Shown piece after piece: positions 34,027 through 42,011 of a stretch of DNA of 64,000 nucleotides. A model generated the notes under the pieces. The model saw only the letters and a list, made by a program, of their open reading frames with translations. It had not been told where the DNA came from and did no database searches. The stretch spans positions 310,001-374,000 of the forward strand of contig CAXXNY010000005.1 in the NCBI GenBank assembly GCA_963674805.2, read 5' to 3'. Source of the DNA: CALMFG01 sp963674805. Lineage in GTDB: Bacteria; Bacillota; Clostridia; Christensenellales; CALMFG01. The position numbers and the translations under genes were made by a program. Within the stretch, counting starts at the first letter, position 1. Every line of letters starts with the position of its first letter.

Positions 34027-35259
34027 TATGGTCATATTGATGACGCGTTCTACAGCTTTTTTGGTATTCTCTTTTGTGTTGAATGCCGTCAGCCTGAAAT
34101 ACCCTTCGCCTGCAATGCCGAATCCGGCCCCCGGTGTTCCTGCGACCGCCGCCTTGCCCAGCAGTGCGTCGAAGAAATCCCAGCTTTTCATACCGTTCGG
34201 GGTTTTCAGCCATATATACGGTGAGTTTTCACCGCCGAAGCAGGTGAATCCGGCATCGGTCAGCCCTGTTTTAATGGTTTTGGCGTTCTCCATATAATAA
34301 TCGATAATCGCTTTCAGTTCCTGCTTGCCCTGAGGGCTGTAACAGGCCTCTGCGCCGCGCTGAATGATATAGGATACGCCGTTGAATTTGGTGCAAAAGC
34401 GCCGGTACCACAGCTCGTTCAGCGACACTTCACGTCCGTCAGCGCTTTTACCCATTAATTTCTTTGGCACAACCGAGTAGGCGCAACGTGTGCCGGTGAA
34501 TCCGGCAGTCTTGGAGAACGAGCGGAATTCAATCGCTACTTCATCCGCACCTTCAATCTCGTAAATCGAGTGCGGTATATCTTCGTCTCTGATAAATGCT
34601 TCATATGCGGCGTCGAACAGAATCAATATATCATTTGCCCGTGCATAATCCACCCAGACTTTGAGCTCATCCTTGGTCAGCGTGGTGCCGGTCGGGTTGT
34701 TCGGGTAACACAGGTAAATCACGTCCGGCGTTTCTTTTGGCAGTGCCGGTTTAAAGTCATTTTCCGCAGTGGCCGGCATATAGATGATTTTATTATACTG
34801 CCCGGCAGCGGGATCGTAGTCGCCTGCACGTCCGGCCATTACGTTGGTGTCCACATATACGGGATATACCGGATCTAACACCGCGACTTTTAAATCACGG
34901 GATAGAATCTCCTGGATATTGCCGGTGTCGCACTTCGCGCCGTCCGAAATAAAGATTTCGTCCAGCTCAAGGCTCACACCGCGCGCTTTATAATCATGCT
35001 CTAAAATCGCTTCTCTTAAAAATGCATAACCCAAATCCGGACCGTATCCGTGGAAGCCGCCTTCTGTCAGCATCTCATCTGCTGCTTTTTTAATCGCGTT
35101 CACAACCGATTCAGCCAGCGGGCGGGTGGCATCTCCGATTCCGAGCTTAATGACTTCCTTATCCGGATTCGCTTCGGTAAAATCATTGATTTTCCTGCCC
35201 ATGGTCGAAAACAGATATCCGGCCTGTAATTTCGTATAATTATCGTTGATTTTTCTCAT
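34024..35259 (-). CDS. dapL: LL-diaminopimelate aminotransferase
   Basis: 411 residues from the ATG at 35259-35257, exactly the family length, with AGGAG upstream. It converts tetrahydrodipicolinate directly to LL-diaminopimelate for lysine and peptidoglycan. Signature parts: NYTKLQAGYLFSTMGRKINDF, VIKLGIGDATRPL, HGYGPDLGYAFLREAI, ISDGAKCDTGNIQE, VYPVYVDTNVMAGR, CYPNNPTGT and the PLP lysine in SFSKTAGFTGTRCAY. This route is typical of Clostridia, Chlamydia and plants. Confidence 0.96.
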   Translation of the reverse strand: MRKINDNYTKLQAGYLFSTMGRKINDFTEANPDKEVIKLGIGDATRPLAESVVNAIKKAADEMLTEGGFHGYGPDLGYAFLREAILEHDYKARGVSLELDEIFISDGAKCDTGNIQEILSRDLKVAVLDPVYPVYVDTNVMAGRAGDYDPAAGQYNKIIYMPATAENDFKPALPKETPDVIYLCYPNNPTGTTLTKDELKVWVDYARANDILILFDAAYEAFIRDEDIPHSIYEIEGADEVAIEFRSFSKTAGFTGTRCAYSVVPKKLMGKSADGREVSLNELWYRRFCTKFNGVSYIIQRGAEACYSPQGKQELKAIIDYYMENAKTIKTGLTDAGFTCFGGENSPYIWLKTPNGMKSWDFFDALLGKAAVAGTPGAGFGIAGEGYFRLTAFNTKENTKKAVERVINMTI

Positions 35260-35290
35260 ACTATCTCCTGATCGTCTTTTACTTCTTGTT

Positions 35291-35320
35291 ATTGTACACG
35301 ACAACCGCTGATAACATCAA
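35291..35320 (-). promoter_or_regulatory. Promoter for dapL (minus strand)
   Basis: On the minus strand TTGATG (35320-35315) and TACAAT (35296-35291) are spaced by 18 bases, about 31 bases before the dapL start. Confidence 0.55.
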
Positions 35321-35384
35321 CGTTTTTTTGGATTCGGCTACGTAGATTTGCGCGTAAGAAATATGTAAATCAGTATGACAAACC

Positions 35385-35413
35385 TTGACATCGTCTTTTG
35401 CATAGCGTATGAT
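35385..35413 (+). promoter_or_regulatory. Promoter of the aromatic amino acid operon
   Basis: TTGACA (35385-35390, perfect consensus) and TATGAT (35408-35413) are spaced by exactly 17 bases. Transcription should start near 35420, giving a leader RNA of about 240 bases before aroF that contains a Phe/Tyr-rich frame and a terminator. Confidence 0.8.
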
Positions 35414-35437
35414 GGATGCAACAAAAGGACGAAAGCC

Positions 35438-35560
35438 ATGATAAAAAGCGGACTTAGAACAATTGTTGAATACTTTTATTTTATTTTTAGGGGCTACTTT
35501 AGCGCTTATTACTTTAGCATTGGCCAAAAAAATAATATAAGAGTTCCGCTTAAAGCATAA
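35438..35560 (+). CDS. Phe/Tyr-rich leader peptide of the aromatic operon
   Basis: A 40-codon frame from ATG 35438 (AAAGGAC site about 8 bases upstream) to TAA 35560. Codons 12-26 (35471-35515) read YFYFIFRGYFSAYYF: five Tyr and five Phe codons among 15, with all Phe as TTT. The frame is open further upstream to 35375, but that lies before the -10 box of the promoter and would not be on the transcript. A peptide this rich in the end products of the downstream pathway is the hallmark of ribosome-mediated attenuation: low charged tRNA-Phe or tRNA-Tyr stalls the ribosome and lets transcription proceed. Confidence 0.8.
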   Translation: MIKSGLRTIVEYFYFIFRGYFSAYYFSIGQKNNIRVPLKA

Positions 35561-35624
35561 AAACGCGGTTAATCCAACACAAAGATTATCATTAAACGGA
35601 CTCTTATAGCAGAGTTCGTTTTTT
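35446..35624 (+). promoter_or_regulatory. Transcription attenuator: pause, antiterminator and terminator segments before aroF
   Basis: Four mutually exclusive segments are seen. Segment 1 AAGCGGA (35446-35452) pairs with TCCGCTT of segment 2 (35545-35551). Segment 2 AAGAGTTCCG (35539-35548) pairs, with one bulged T, with CGGACTCTT (35597-35605), the left arm of the terminator: this is the antiterminator. Segments 3 and 4, AAACGGACTCT (35594-35604) and AGAGTTCGTTT (35611-35621), form an 11-bp terminator with a six-base loop and a T run to 35624. A ribosome that reaches the leader stop covers segment 2 and allows termination; one stalled at the Phe/Tyr codons leaves segment 2 free. Confidence 0.75.
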
Positions 35625-35658
35625 AGTTTAAGTTAAGAATTTGAGAGAGGAAAATATC

Positions 35659-36678
35659 ATGATTGTTGTCATTAAACCGGGTACGCCCGAAGAAGCGATT
35701 CAGAAACTGTCGAACACCTTAAAAGAAATGGGGTTCGGTATTGACCGGTCTCAGGGAGAGGACTATGTGCTGCTCGGCCTGATTGGAGATGTAACCAGCC
35801 TGAACGAAAACATCATCGGGATGAACCCAATCGTTAATAATGTCATCCATGTGACCGCACCGTTCAAGCGGGCAAACCGACAGTTCCATCCGGAACCCAC
35901 TGTTGTTAAAATCGGCGACCATACAATCGGGGGCAAAGAGCTTGCGATTATGGCGGGGCCGTGCGCGGTGGAAAGCGAAGAACAGGTCATTAATATTGCG
36001 AAACAGGTAAAAGCTGCGGGCGCACAATACTTACGCGGCGGCGCATTCAAACCCCGCTCATCGCCTTACAGCTTCCAGGGCCTTGGCGAAGAGGGATTGG
36101 ATTATCTGGTCAGCGCAAAAAAAGAGACAGGATTGTTAATTGTATCCGAGGTCTTAAATATTGATATGATTCCCCGTTTTGTTGATACGGTGGATATTAT
36201 CCAGGTCGGTGCGCGCAACATGCAGAACTTCATGCTGCTAAAAGAGCTCGGCAAGGTAAAAAAACCGATTATGTTAAAACGCGGGATATCCGCCACCATG
36301 GAAGAATGGCTGATGAGTGCGGAATACATTATCGCAGAAGGCAACACTGATGTCATCCTGTGTGAACGCGGTATCCGTACGTTTGAAAAATACACACGCA
36401 ACACGCTGGATGTCAGTGCAGTGCCGGTGATTAAACAAAAGAGCCACTTGCCGATTATCGTTGATCCGTCACACGCGGGCGGCGAATGGTGGATGGTGCC
36501 GCCGCTTGCCAAAGCCGCGGTCAGCGCCGGAGCGGACGGTTTGATGGTTGAGGTGCACGACGCACCCGAAAAGGCATTGTCTGACGGACCGCAGTCGCTG
36601 AAACCCAAGAAATTTGAAAAACTGATGGCGGATATCGAGGTGCTCGCCAATCTAGAGGGTAAGAGCATCCATGGATGA
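35659..36678 (+). CDS. aroF: 3-deoxy-7-phosphoheptulonate (DAHP) synthase, type I-beta with N-terminal regulatory domain
   Basis: 339 residues from the ATG at 35659, with GAGAGAGG upstream. First step of the shikimate pathway: PEP plus erythrose-4-phosphate. Residues 1 to about 70 form the ferredoxin-like regulatory domain (MIVVIKPGTPEEAIQKLSNTL) known in the Thermotoga-type enzyme for feedback inhibition by Tyr and Phe. The barrel has MAGPCAVESEEQV, YLRGGAFKPRSSPYSFQGLG, QVGARNMQNF, ILCERGIRTFE and IVDPSHAGG. First structural gene of the operon, so the pathway entry would be controlled both by attenuation and by feedback. Confidence 0.95.
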   Translation: MIVVIKPGTPEEAIQKLSNTLKEMGFGIDRSQGEDYVLLGLIGDVTSLNENIIGMNPIVNNVIHVTAPFKRANRQFHPEPTVVKIGDHTIGGKELAIMAGPCAVESEEQVINIAKQVKAAGAQYLRGGAFKPRSSPYSFQGLGEEGLDYLVSAKKETGLLIVSEVLNIDMIPRFVDTVDIIQVGARNMQNFMLLKELGKVKKPIMLKRGISATMEEWLMSAEYIIAEGNTDVILCERGIRTFEKYTRNTLDVSAVPVIKQKSHLPIIVDPSHAGGEWWMVPPLAKAAVSAGADGLMVEVHDAPEKALSDGPQSLKPKKFEKLMADIEVLANLEGKSIHG

Positions 36679-37531
36679 CTTTAGAGCGTTAAAGGATATC
36701 CGGCTGACCGTTATCGGGATTGGTCTCATGGGCGGCTCTGTATTAAAGGCGTTAAAGAGTGCAGAAAACCGCCCTGCAATGGTTACAGCGGTGGACACCG
36801 ATCCGGATGTTTTAGCGAAAATTGAAGCAAAAGGATTGGCGGATATCGCAACCGAAGATACCGCATCTGCGATTAAGGACGCGGATATGGTCGTAATTGC
36901 GCTCTACCCGAAGCAGGCGATTAAACTGGTCACTGAGCATTCAGGGGATTTTAAACCCGGATGCGTGGTGACGGATATCTGCGGCGTGAAACGGGAAGTA
37001 ATGGATGAAATTCCGAAGCTTTTGCCAGAAGGCGTTGATTTTGTCGGCGGACATCCCATGGCCGGACGCGAGCATATGGGATTTGATTATTCTGTACCGG
37101 ACTTATTTTTAGGATGTAAATATATTTTAATGAACGGGCCGAAAAAAGCGGTGAAACTGGTCCGGGACTTTGCGGACGCGCTCGGCGCGGGAAAGATTGT
37201 CAAAGCTGATCCGGAATACCATGACGAGATGATTGCCTATACCAGCCAGCTGCCGCATGCTTTGGCTGTGACATATATGCTGAGTTCTGATGCCCGCGGG
37301 GTAGAGGACTTCTCGGCTGGCAGCTTTCGGGACTTTACACGCATATCAATGATTAACGAAGAAATGTGGAGTGAACTCTTTTTAGAAAACAGGGATAAAC
37401 TCGGCGATGAAATCGACCACCTGATGGATATACTAAACGCCCTTAAAGTATTCACTAAGAGCGGTGATCGTGAAAGTCTGAAAAAGATGATGAAAATGGC
37501 CGCTATGATGCGGGAAGGAATAAAGGGATGA
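36671..37531 (+). CDS. tyrA: Prephenate dehydrogenase
   Basis: 286 residues. It oxidises and decarboxylates prephenate to 4-hydroxyphenylpyruvate for Tyr. NAD-binding motif VIGIGLMGGSVLKAL at the N-terminus, DICGVKREV, and the substrate region GGHPMAGREHMGFDYS with the catalytic His, followed by SQLPHALAVTYM. There is no C-terminal ACT domain, unlike the longer Bacillus-type enzyme, so feedback control may be absent. It overlaps aroF by eight bases. Confidence 0.94.
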   Translation: MDDFRALKDIRLTVIGIGLMGGSVLKALKSAENRPAMVTAVDTDPDVLAKIEAKGLADIATEDTASAIKDADMVVIALYPKQAIKLVTEHSGDFKPGCVVTDICGVKREVMDEIPKLLPEGVDFVGGHPMAGREHMGFDYSVPDLFLGCKYILMNGPKKAVKLVRDFADALGAGKIVKADPEYHDEMIAYTSQLPHALAVTYMLSSDARGVEDFSAGSFRDFTRISMINEEMWSELFLENRDKLGDEIDHLMDILNALKVFTKSGDRESLKKMMKMAAMMREGIKG

Positions 37532-38580
37532 CACCGTCAATCGACTTAAAATCAAGTAAAATCTATATTAAGCGCGGTATACTGAGTGAAACCGGCGCGC
37601 TGATTAAATCCGCTTATCCGGATGCCAAGGTGCTGGTGGTGACAGACAAGACCGTCGGGAAAATCTATCTCGACCAATTGGCGGCGGACCTTTGGCGCAA
37701 TGAAATTGCGTTTGACACAATAATGTTTAAAGATGGCGAGAGTACAAAGACACTTAAAAATATTGAAGCACTGTGTGAAAATGCGGCGGATATGCCGTTA
37801 AACCGGGGAGACGTGATGGTCGCCTTGGGCGGCGGCGTCATCGGCGACCTCGCGGGATTTGCGGCAGCGGTTTATTTAAGGGGCATTGCCTTTGTCGCGG
37901 TGCCGACGACTCTGCTTTCGCAGGTGGACAGCAGTGTGGGCGGCAAGACGGGCGTGAACCTGAAACAGGGTAAAAACCTCGTTGGGTCGTTTTATAAGGC
38001 AAATCATGTGTTGATCGACCCGGATACACTGACCACTTTGGATGACCGGCAATTTCGCTGCGGCATGGCGGAAGTGATTAAATACGGATGCATTTGGGAT
38101 GCATCACTGTTTGAATTGTTGGAATCTTTACAATCACGGGAGGAAGTGATGGCGCATATCGATGATATCATCAAAACCTGCTGTGAAATCAAGGCGGAAG
38201 TGGTCCGGCAGGATGAGTTTGACAAAGGGCTTCGTATGCTGCTGAACTTCGGACATACCATTGGGCATGCGGCCGAAAATACAATGGGATACGGTAAAAT
38301 ATCGCACGGAGAAGCTGTTGCCGCAGGTATGGCGCAGATTTGCTACGCGTCGGAGAAAGCGGGCATTACAGAAAAAGGAACCGCAAAGCGTATTGAAAAT
38401 CTGCTAATTCAGAATGGATTAAAACCGTCGTTTAACGGTATACAACGGCAGGCTATTTTGAATGCGATTCAAAAGGACAAAAAACGCATCGGCAAAACGA
38501 TGAATATTATTTTATTAAAGCAAATCGGCGAAGCGGAGATAAAAGCCATCAGTCCCGAAGAGATGGAGGCGTTTGTATGA
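37528..38580 (+). CDS. aroB: 3-dehydroquinate synthase
   Basis: 350 residues, full length, converts DAHP to 3-dehydroquinate using NAD and a divalent metal. Motifs: VVTDKTVGKIY, KDGESTKTLKNIE, ALGGGVIGDLAGFAAAVYLRG, VPTTLLSQVDSSVGGKTGVN, a metal Glu in CGMAEVIKYG, and metal histidines in FGHTIGHAAE and ISHGEAVAAGM. ATGA overlap with tyrA. Confidence 0.96.
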   Translation: MTPSIDLKSSKIYIKRGILSETGALIKSAYPDAKVLVVTDKTVGKIYLDQLAADLWRNEIAFDTIMFKDGESTKTLKNIEALCENAADMPLNRGDVMVALGGGVIGDLAGFAAAVYLRGIAFVAVPTTLLSQVDSSVGGKTGVNLKQGKNLVGSFYKANHVLIDPDTLTTLDDRQFRCGMAEVIKYGCIWDASLFELLESLQSREEVMAHIDDIIKTCCEIKAEVVRQDEFDKGLRMLLNFGHTIGHAAENTMGYGKISHGEAVAAGMAQICYASEKAGITEKGTAKRIENLLIQNGLKPSFNGIQRQAILNAIQKDKKRIGKTMNIILLKQIGEAEIKAISPEEMEAFV

Positions 38581-39812
38581 TCACGATTACGCCCAGCCCC
38601 CTGGCAGGACAGGTGAGGATTCCGCCTTCAAAGAGCATGGCGCACCGGATGCTGCTCTGTGCCGCATTGGCGGATGGAGACAGTGTGGTCAGCAATATTG
38701 CCTTATCAGATGACATTAAAGTCACTTTGGATGCGATTATGCGGTTGGGCAGACACGTCAGTATTGCCGACGGCACCGTGAAGATATCCGGCGCATTGAA
38801 GAAACCGGACGGTATAATCCACTGCAACGAATCCGGTTCCAGTCTGCGTTTTTTAATACCGATTGTTTCTGCGCTCGGCGGCGGGATAATGACCGGAAAA
38901 AAACGACTGGGCGAGCGTCCGTTGAATGTTTACCAATCGGTTTTTGAGGCACAGGGACTCGAATTATCTCAAGGATTCCCGCTGTCCGTTCCCGATGGGC
39001 TGGACGGCGGTGAGATGGAAGTATCCGGCTCGGTAAGTTCACAGTTCATCTCCGGGCTGATGCTGGCGGCACCGCTGATGCATACCGATATGCGGATACG
39101 GTTAACCTCAACGCTGGAATCCGGCGCCTATGTGGATATGACCATGCAGGCAATGTCTGCGTTCGGCATTGACGTAAAAGTAATCAATGAAAATCAGGAA
39201 TATTTAATTCGGGCAGGACAGCAGTACAGGGCCGGAGAAGCCACAGTGGAAGGCGACTGGTCGCAGTCCGGGTTTTGGCTGCTTGCCGGCTTGTCAAACG
39301 AAAACGGCATCACGATTACCGGATTGGACAGCAATACCAAACAGGGCGACCGGGTGATTTTGGATATATTAAAACAGATGGATGCAAAGATTGCTTTGGC
39401 GGATTCAGCCGTCATGATTAAAAAATCAGATTTAAAACCAGCGGATATTGATGTCGCCCAGAGCCCGGATCTAGCGCCGGTCGTTGCGGGACTGATGGCG
39501 CTGACCGGAGAAACCTGCGTTATGAGCGGGTGCGCGCGCCTGCGCATTAAGGAATCCGACCGGATTGCATCCATCGTGAATGCGTTAAACGGATTGGGCA
39601 GTCATGCCAAATCGGTGGATGATACTATTGTGATAAAAGGCAGACCCGAAGGCGGCAGTATTCACGCGGCAGGCGACCACCGTATTGCCATGATGGCGGC
39701 GGCACTGTCTGCGCATTGCATGCAAAAGGTGACAATTGATGATGAAACAGTAGTGAATAAGTCATACCCGGCGTTTTGGGATGACTTTATTTGTCTAGGA
39801 GGAAAGATATGA
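38577..39812 (+). CDS. aroA: 5-enolpyruvylshikimate-3-phosphate synthase
   Basis: 411 residues. It joins shikimate-3-phosphate and PEP. Signature regions: PPSKSMAHRMLLCAALADG at the N-terminus, NESGSSLRFLIPI, KKRLGERPLNVY, SVSSQFISGLMLAAPLM, EGDWSQSGFWLLAG, QSPDLAPVVAGLMAL and RIKESDRIASIVNAL near the C-terminal domain. ATGA overlap with aroB; the end overlaps aroC by four bases. Confidence 0.95.
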   Translation: MITITPSPLAGQVRIPPSKSMAHRMLLCAALADGDSVVSNIALSDDIKVTLDAIMRLGRHVSIADGTVKISGALKKPDGIIHCNESGSSLRFLIPIVSALGGGIMTGKKRLGERPLNVYQSVFEAQGLELSQGFPLSVPDGLDGGEMEVSGSVSSQFISGLMLAAPLMHTDMRIRLTSTLESGAYVDMTMQAMSAFGIDVKVINENQEYLIRAGQQYRAGEATVEGDWSQSGFWLLAGLSNENGITITGLDSNTKQGDRVILDILKQMDAKIALADSAVMIKKSDLKPADIDVAQSPDLAPVVAGLMALTGETCVMSGCARLRIKESDRIASIVNALNGLGSHAKSVDDTIVIKGRPEGGSIHAAGDHRIAMMAAALSAHCMQKVTIDDETVVNKSYPAFWDDFICLGGKI

Positions 39813-40885
39813 GCAGGATTGGCGATAAACTCAGCGTGACGGCTTTCGGTGAATCTCACGGCCCTGCCATCGGTGCGGTAATCGAGGGACTGCCGTCCGG
39901 CTTTGCGCCGGATATGGATTTAATCAAAGCCGAGATGGCACGGCGTGCGCCTCAGGATACCGAGTGGTCCACCCGCAGGAAAGAGGCGGACGCATTTGAG
40001 GTCATCAGCGGAATGTGCGACGGCGTTTTAACCGGAGCACCATTAACCGTGATGATTAAGAATACCGACGCCCGGTCAAAGGACTACAGCTCGCTTAAAA
40101 TCAATCCGCGGCCCGGGCATGCGGACTATACCGCGCATGCCAAGTACGGCGGTATGCACGATATCCGGGGCGGCGGGCATTTCTCCGGAAGATTGACGGC
40201 GCCGATCGTGTTTGCCGGGGCATTGGCCAAACAGATATTGGCGAAAAAGAGTATCGCTGTTGCGGCACATATCGCGGCCATCAAAGGCATTTCGGATACA
40301 CTGATCAGCGGATTTGATTCGGCATTATTATCAGTAAAGGACAAAGCCTTTCCCGTGATTGATGACCAAACGGGAGAAAAGATGCTTGCGGTTATTAAGC
40401 AGGCGCATGAGGATAGGGACTCGGTCGGCGGCATCGTGGAATGTGCGGTGTTCGGACTCCCGGCTGGCATCGGCGGACCGCTGTTTGACGGACTGGAAGG
40501 CAGTATCTCCAAGGCGATGTTCGGGATTCCGGCAGTTAAGGGGGTGGCCTTTGGCGCGGGATTCGATTATGCGGATATGAACGGCAGCGATGCCAATGAT
40601 GCGTTTTATTATGACGACGGCGTCAAAACCAAGACCAATAACTGCGGCGGCATTTTAGGCGGGATATCAAACGGGATGCCCGTCGTGTTTAAGACGGTAT
40701 TTAAACCGACACCGTCGATTGCAAAACCACAGCAAACCGTTAACCTTGATACCAAAGAAGTAACAATAATTGAAATCAAGGGCAGGCATGACCCGTGTGT
40801 CGTGCCGCGGGCAGTACCTGTGGTCGAGGCGGTCACGGCGATTGTGGTTTTAGATGAGATATTGAAAATGGGGAAGGAGCGTTAA
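39809..40885 (+). CDS. aroC: Chorismate synthase
   Basis: 358 residues from the ATG at 39809, overlapping the aroA stop (ATGA) and preceded by AGGAGG; an upstream TTG would include the binding site. It makes chorismate from EPSP using reduced FMN. Signatures: VTAFGESHGPAIGAVIEGLP at the N-terminus, DYSSLKINPRPGHADYTAHAKYG, the DIRGGGHFSGRLTAP motif, DSVGGIVECAVFGLPAG and the C-terminal GRHDPCVVPRAVPVVEA. Confidence 0.96.
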   Translation: MSRIGDKLSVTAFGESHGPAIGAVIEGLPSGFAPDMDLIKAEMARRAPQDTEWSTRRKEADAFEVISGMCDGVLTGAPLTVMIKNTDARSKDYSSLKINPRPGHADYTAHAKYGGMHDIRGGGHFSGRLTAPIVFAGALAKQILAKKSIAVAAHIAAIKGISDTLISGFDSALLSVKDKAFPVIDDQTGEKMLAVIKQAHEDRDSVGGIVECAVFGLPAGIGGPLFDGLEGSISKAMFGIPAVKGVAFGAGFDYADMNGSDANDAFYYDDGVKTKTNNCGGILGGISNGMPVVFKTVFKPTPSIAKPQQTVNLDTKEVTIIEIKGRHDPCVVPRAVPVVEAVTAIVVLDEILKMGKER

Positions 40886-40889
40886 CCGG

Positions 40890-42011
40890 ATGGAATTAGA
40901 CAAAATACGAGAGCAGATTGATACGGTGGACCAAACGCTGGTTGAGGCGTTTGAGGATCGGATGGAGCTGGTAGAGAACATTTCTAAGCTGAAAATTGAA
41001 AACAAACTGCCGATATATAACGGCACACGTGAACAGGAGGTCATCGACCTCGCGATTTCACGCCTGAAAAATAAGGACTTAAACAGGCTGACCCGTGAGT
41101 TTTTCACCGCCATCATGCAGATCAGCAAGGAATTGCAGGGCAAAATTCTGGGAGCGGAGAACCTAAGGCTGTTAAAGGAACAGGGCGGCCGTATCGTATA
41201 TCCCGGGGTGGAAGGTTCATACTCCGGGCTGGCGACGCGTGATTTCTTCGGTGAGTCGGTAATCGCCGATGCGGTACCCTCATTTAAGGAAGTCTGCCGC
41301 CAGGTTGCGGACGGAAGCGCAAGGTTGGGCGTCCTTCCTATTGAGAATTCCATCAGCGGCAGTGTGCTGGAAGTCGTGGACCGCATTGAAGAGTTCGACT
41401 GCCATGTGGTGGGCGAGCATCGCGTTAGAATCAAGCATTGCCTGCTTGGACTGCCGGATGCAAACGAAAAGGACATTAGAACGGTTTATTCACATCCGCA
41501 GGGATTGACGCAGTGCCGCGATTATATCCTTGACCATGGCTATACCGCAAAAGAATCGCCCAATACTGCGGTTGCCGCGAAGATGGTGATGGAAGCAAAT
41601 AACAAGAGCTTTGGCGCGATTGCCTCCGAAGAAGCGGCAAAACTTTATGGTTTAAAGATACTGGATTATAATATCCAGCGTTCCGCCAACAACTATACGC
41701 GATTTGTTATTATTGCGAAAGAATATGACAATAATCCGAACAACGATAAAATCAGCATTTCGTTCACGGTGGCGAATCAGCCGGGCGCACTGTTCAATGT
41801 GCTGTCTTTGTTTGATAAGCTGAAACTCAACATCATCCGCCTGGAATCACGGCCGATTCCGGATAAACCGTGGGAATATAAGTTTTATCTGGATTTCAAC
41901 GCGGCATCGGATGATGAGCGCATCAAGCAGGTATTCGGACAGCTGCAGCTGGGCTGCGGATCTTTCCGCGTGATTGGGATGTATAAGAGCCACGAGGACG
42001 GTGACGTATGA
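40890..42011 (+). CDS. pheA: Chorismate mutase / prephenate dehydratase with ACT domain (P-protein)
   Basis: 373 residues, three domains. Residues 1 to about 88: AroQ chorismate mutase (LDKIREQIDTVDQTLVEAFEDR, LTREFFTAIMQISKELQ). About 105-285: prephenate dehydratase (IVYPGVEGSYSGLATRDFFG, LGVLPIENSISGSVLEVVD, NNYTRFVIIAKE with the catalytic Thr-Arg-Phe). About 288-365: ACT domain (ISFTVANQPGALFNVLSLFD and ESRPIPDKPWEYKFYLDF), the Phe feedback site. It takes chorismate to phenylpyruvate and also supplies prephenate to TyrA. Four bases after aroC. Confidence 0.96.
   Translation: MELDKIREQIDTVDQTLVEAFEDRMELVENISKLKIENKLPIYNGTREQEVIDLAISRLKNKDLNRLTREFFTAIMQISKELQGKILGAENLRLLKEQGGRIVYPGVEGSYSGLATRDFFGESVIADAVPSFKEVCRQVADGSARLGVLPIENSISGSVLEVVDRIEEFDCHVVGEHRVRIKHCLLGLPDANEKDIRTVYSHPQGLTQCRDYILDHGYTAKESPNTAVAAKMVMEANNKSFGAIASEEAAKLYGLKILDYNIQRSANNYTRFVIIAKEYDNNPNNDKISISFTVANQPGALFNVLSLFDKLKLNIIRLESRPIPDKPWEYKFYLDFNAASDDERIKQVFGQLQLGCGSFRVIGMYKSHEDGDV

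Noticed and set aside
35420..35658. T-box leader for aroF
   Set aside because: No T-box sequence resembling AGGGTGGNACCGCG and no specifier-loop architecture; the Phe/Tyr-rich frame and alternative hairpins explain the region better.
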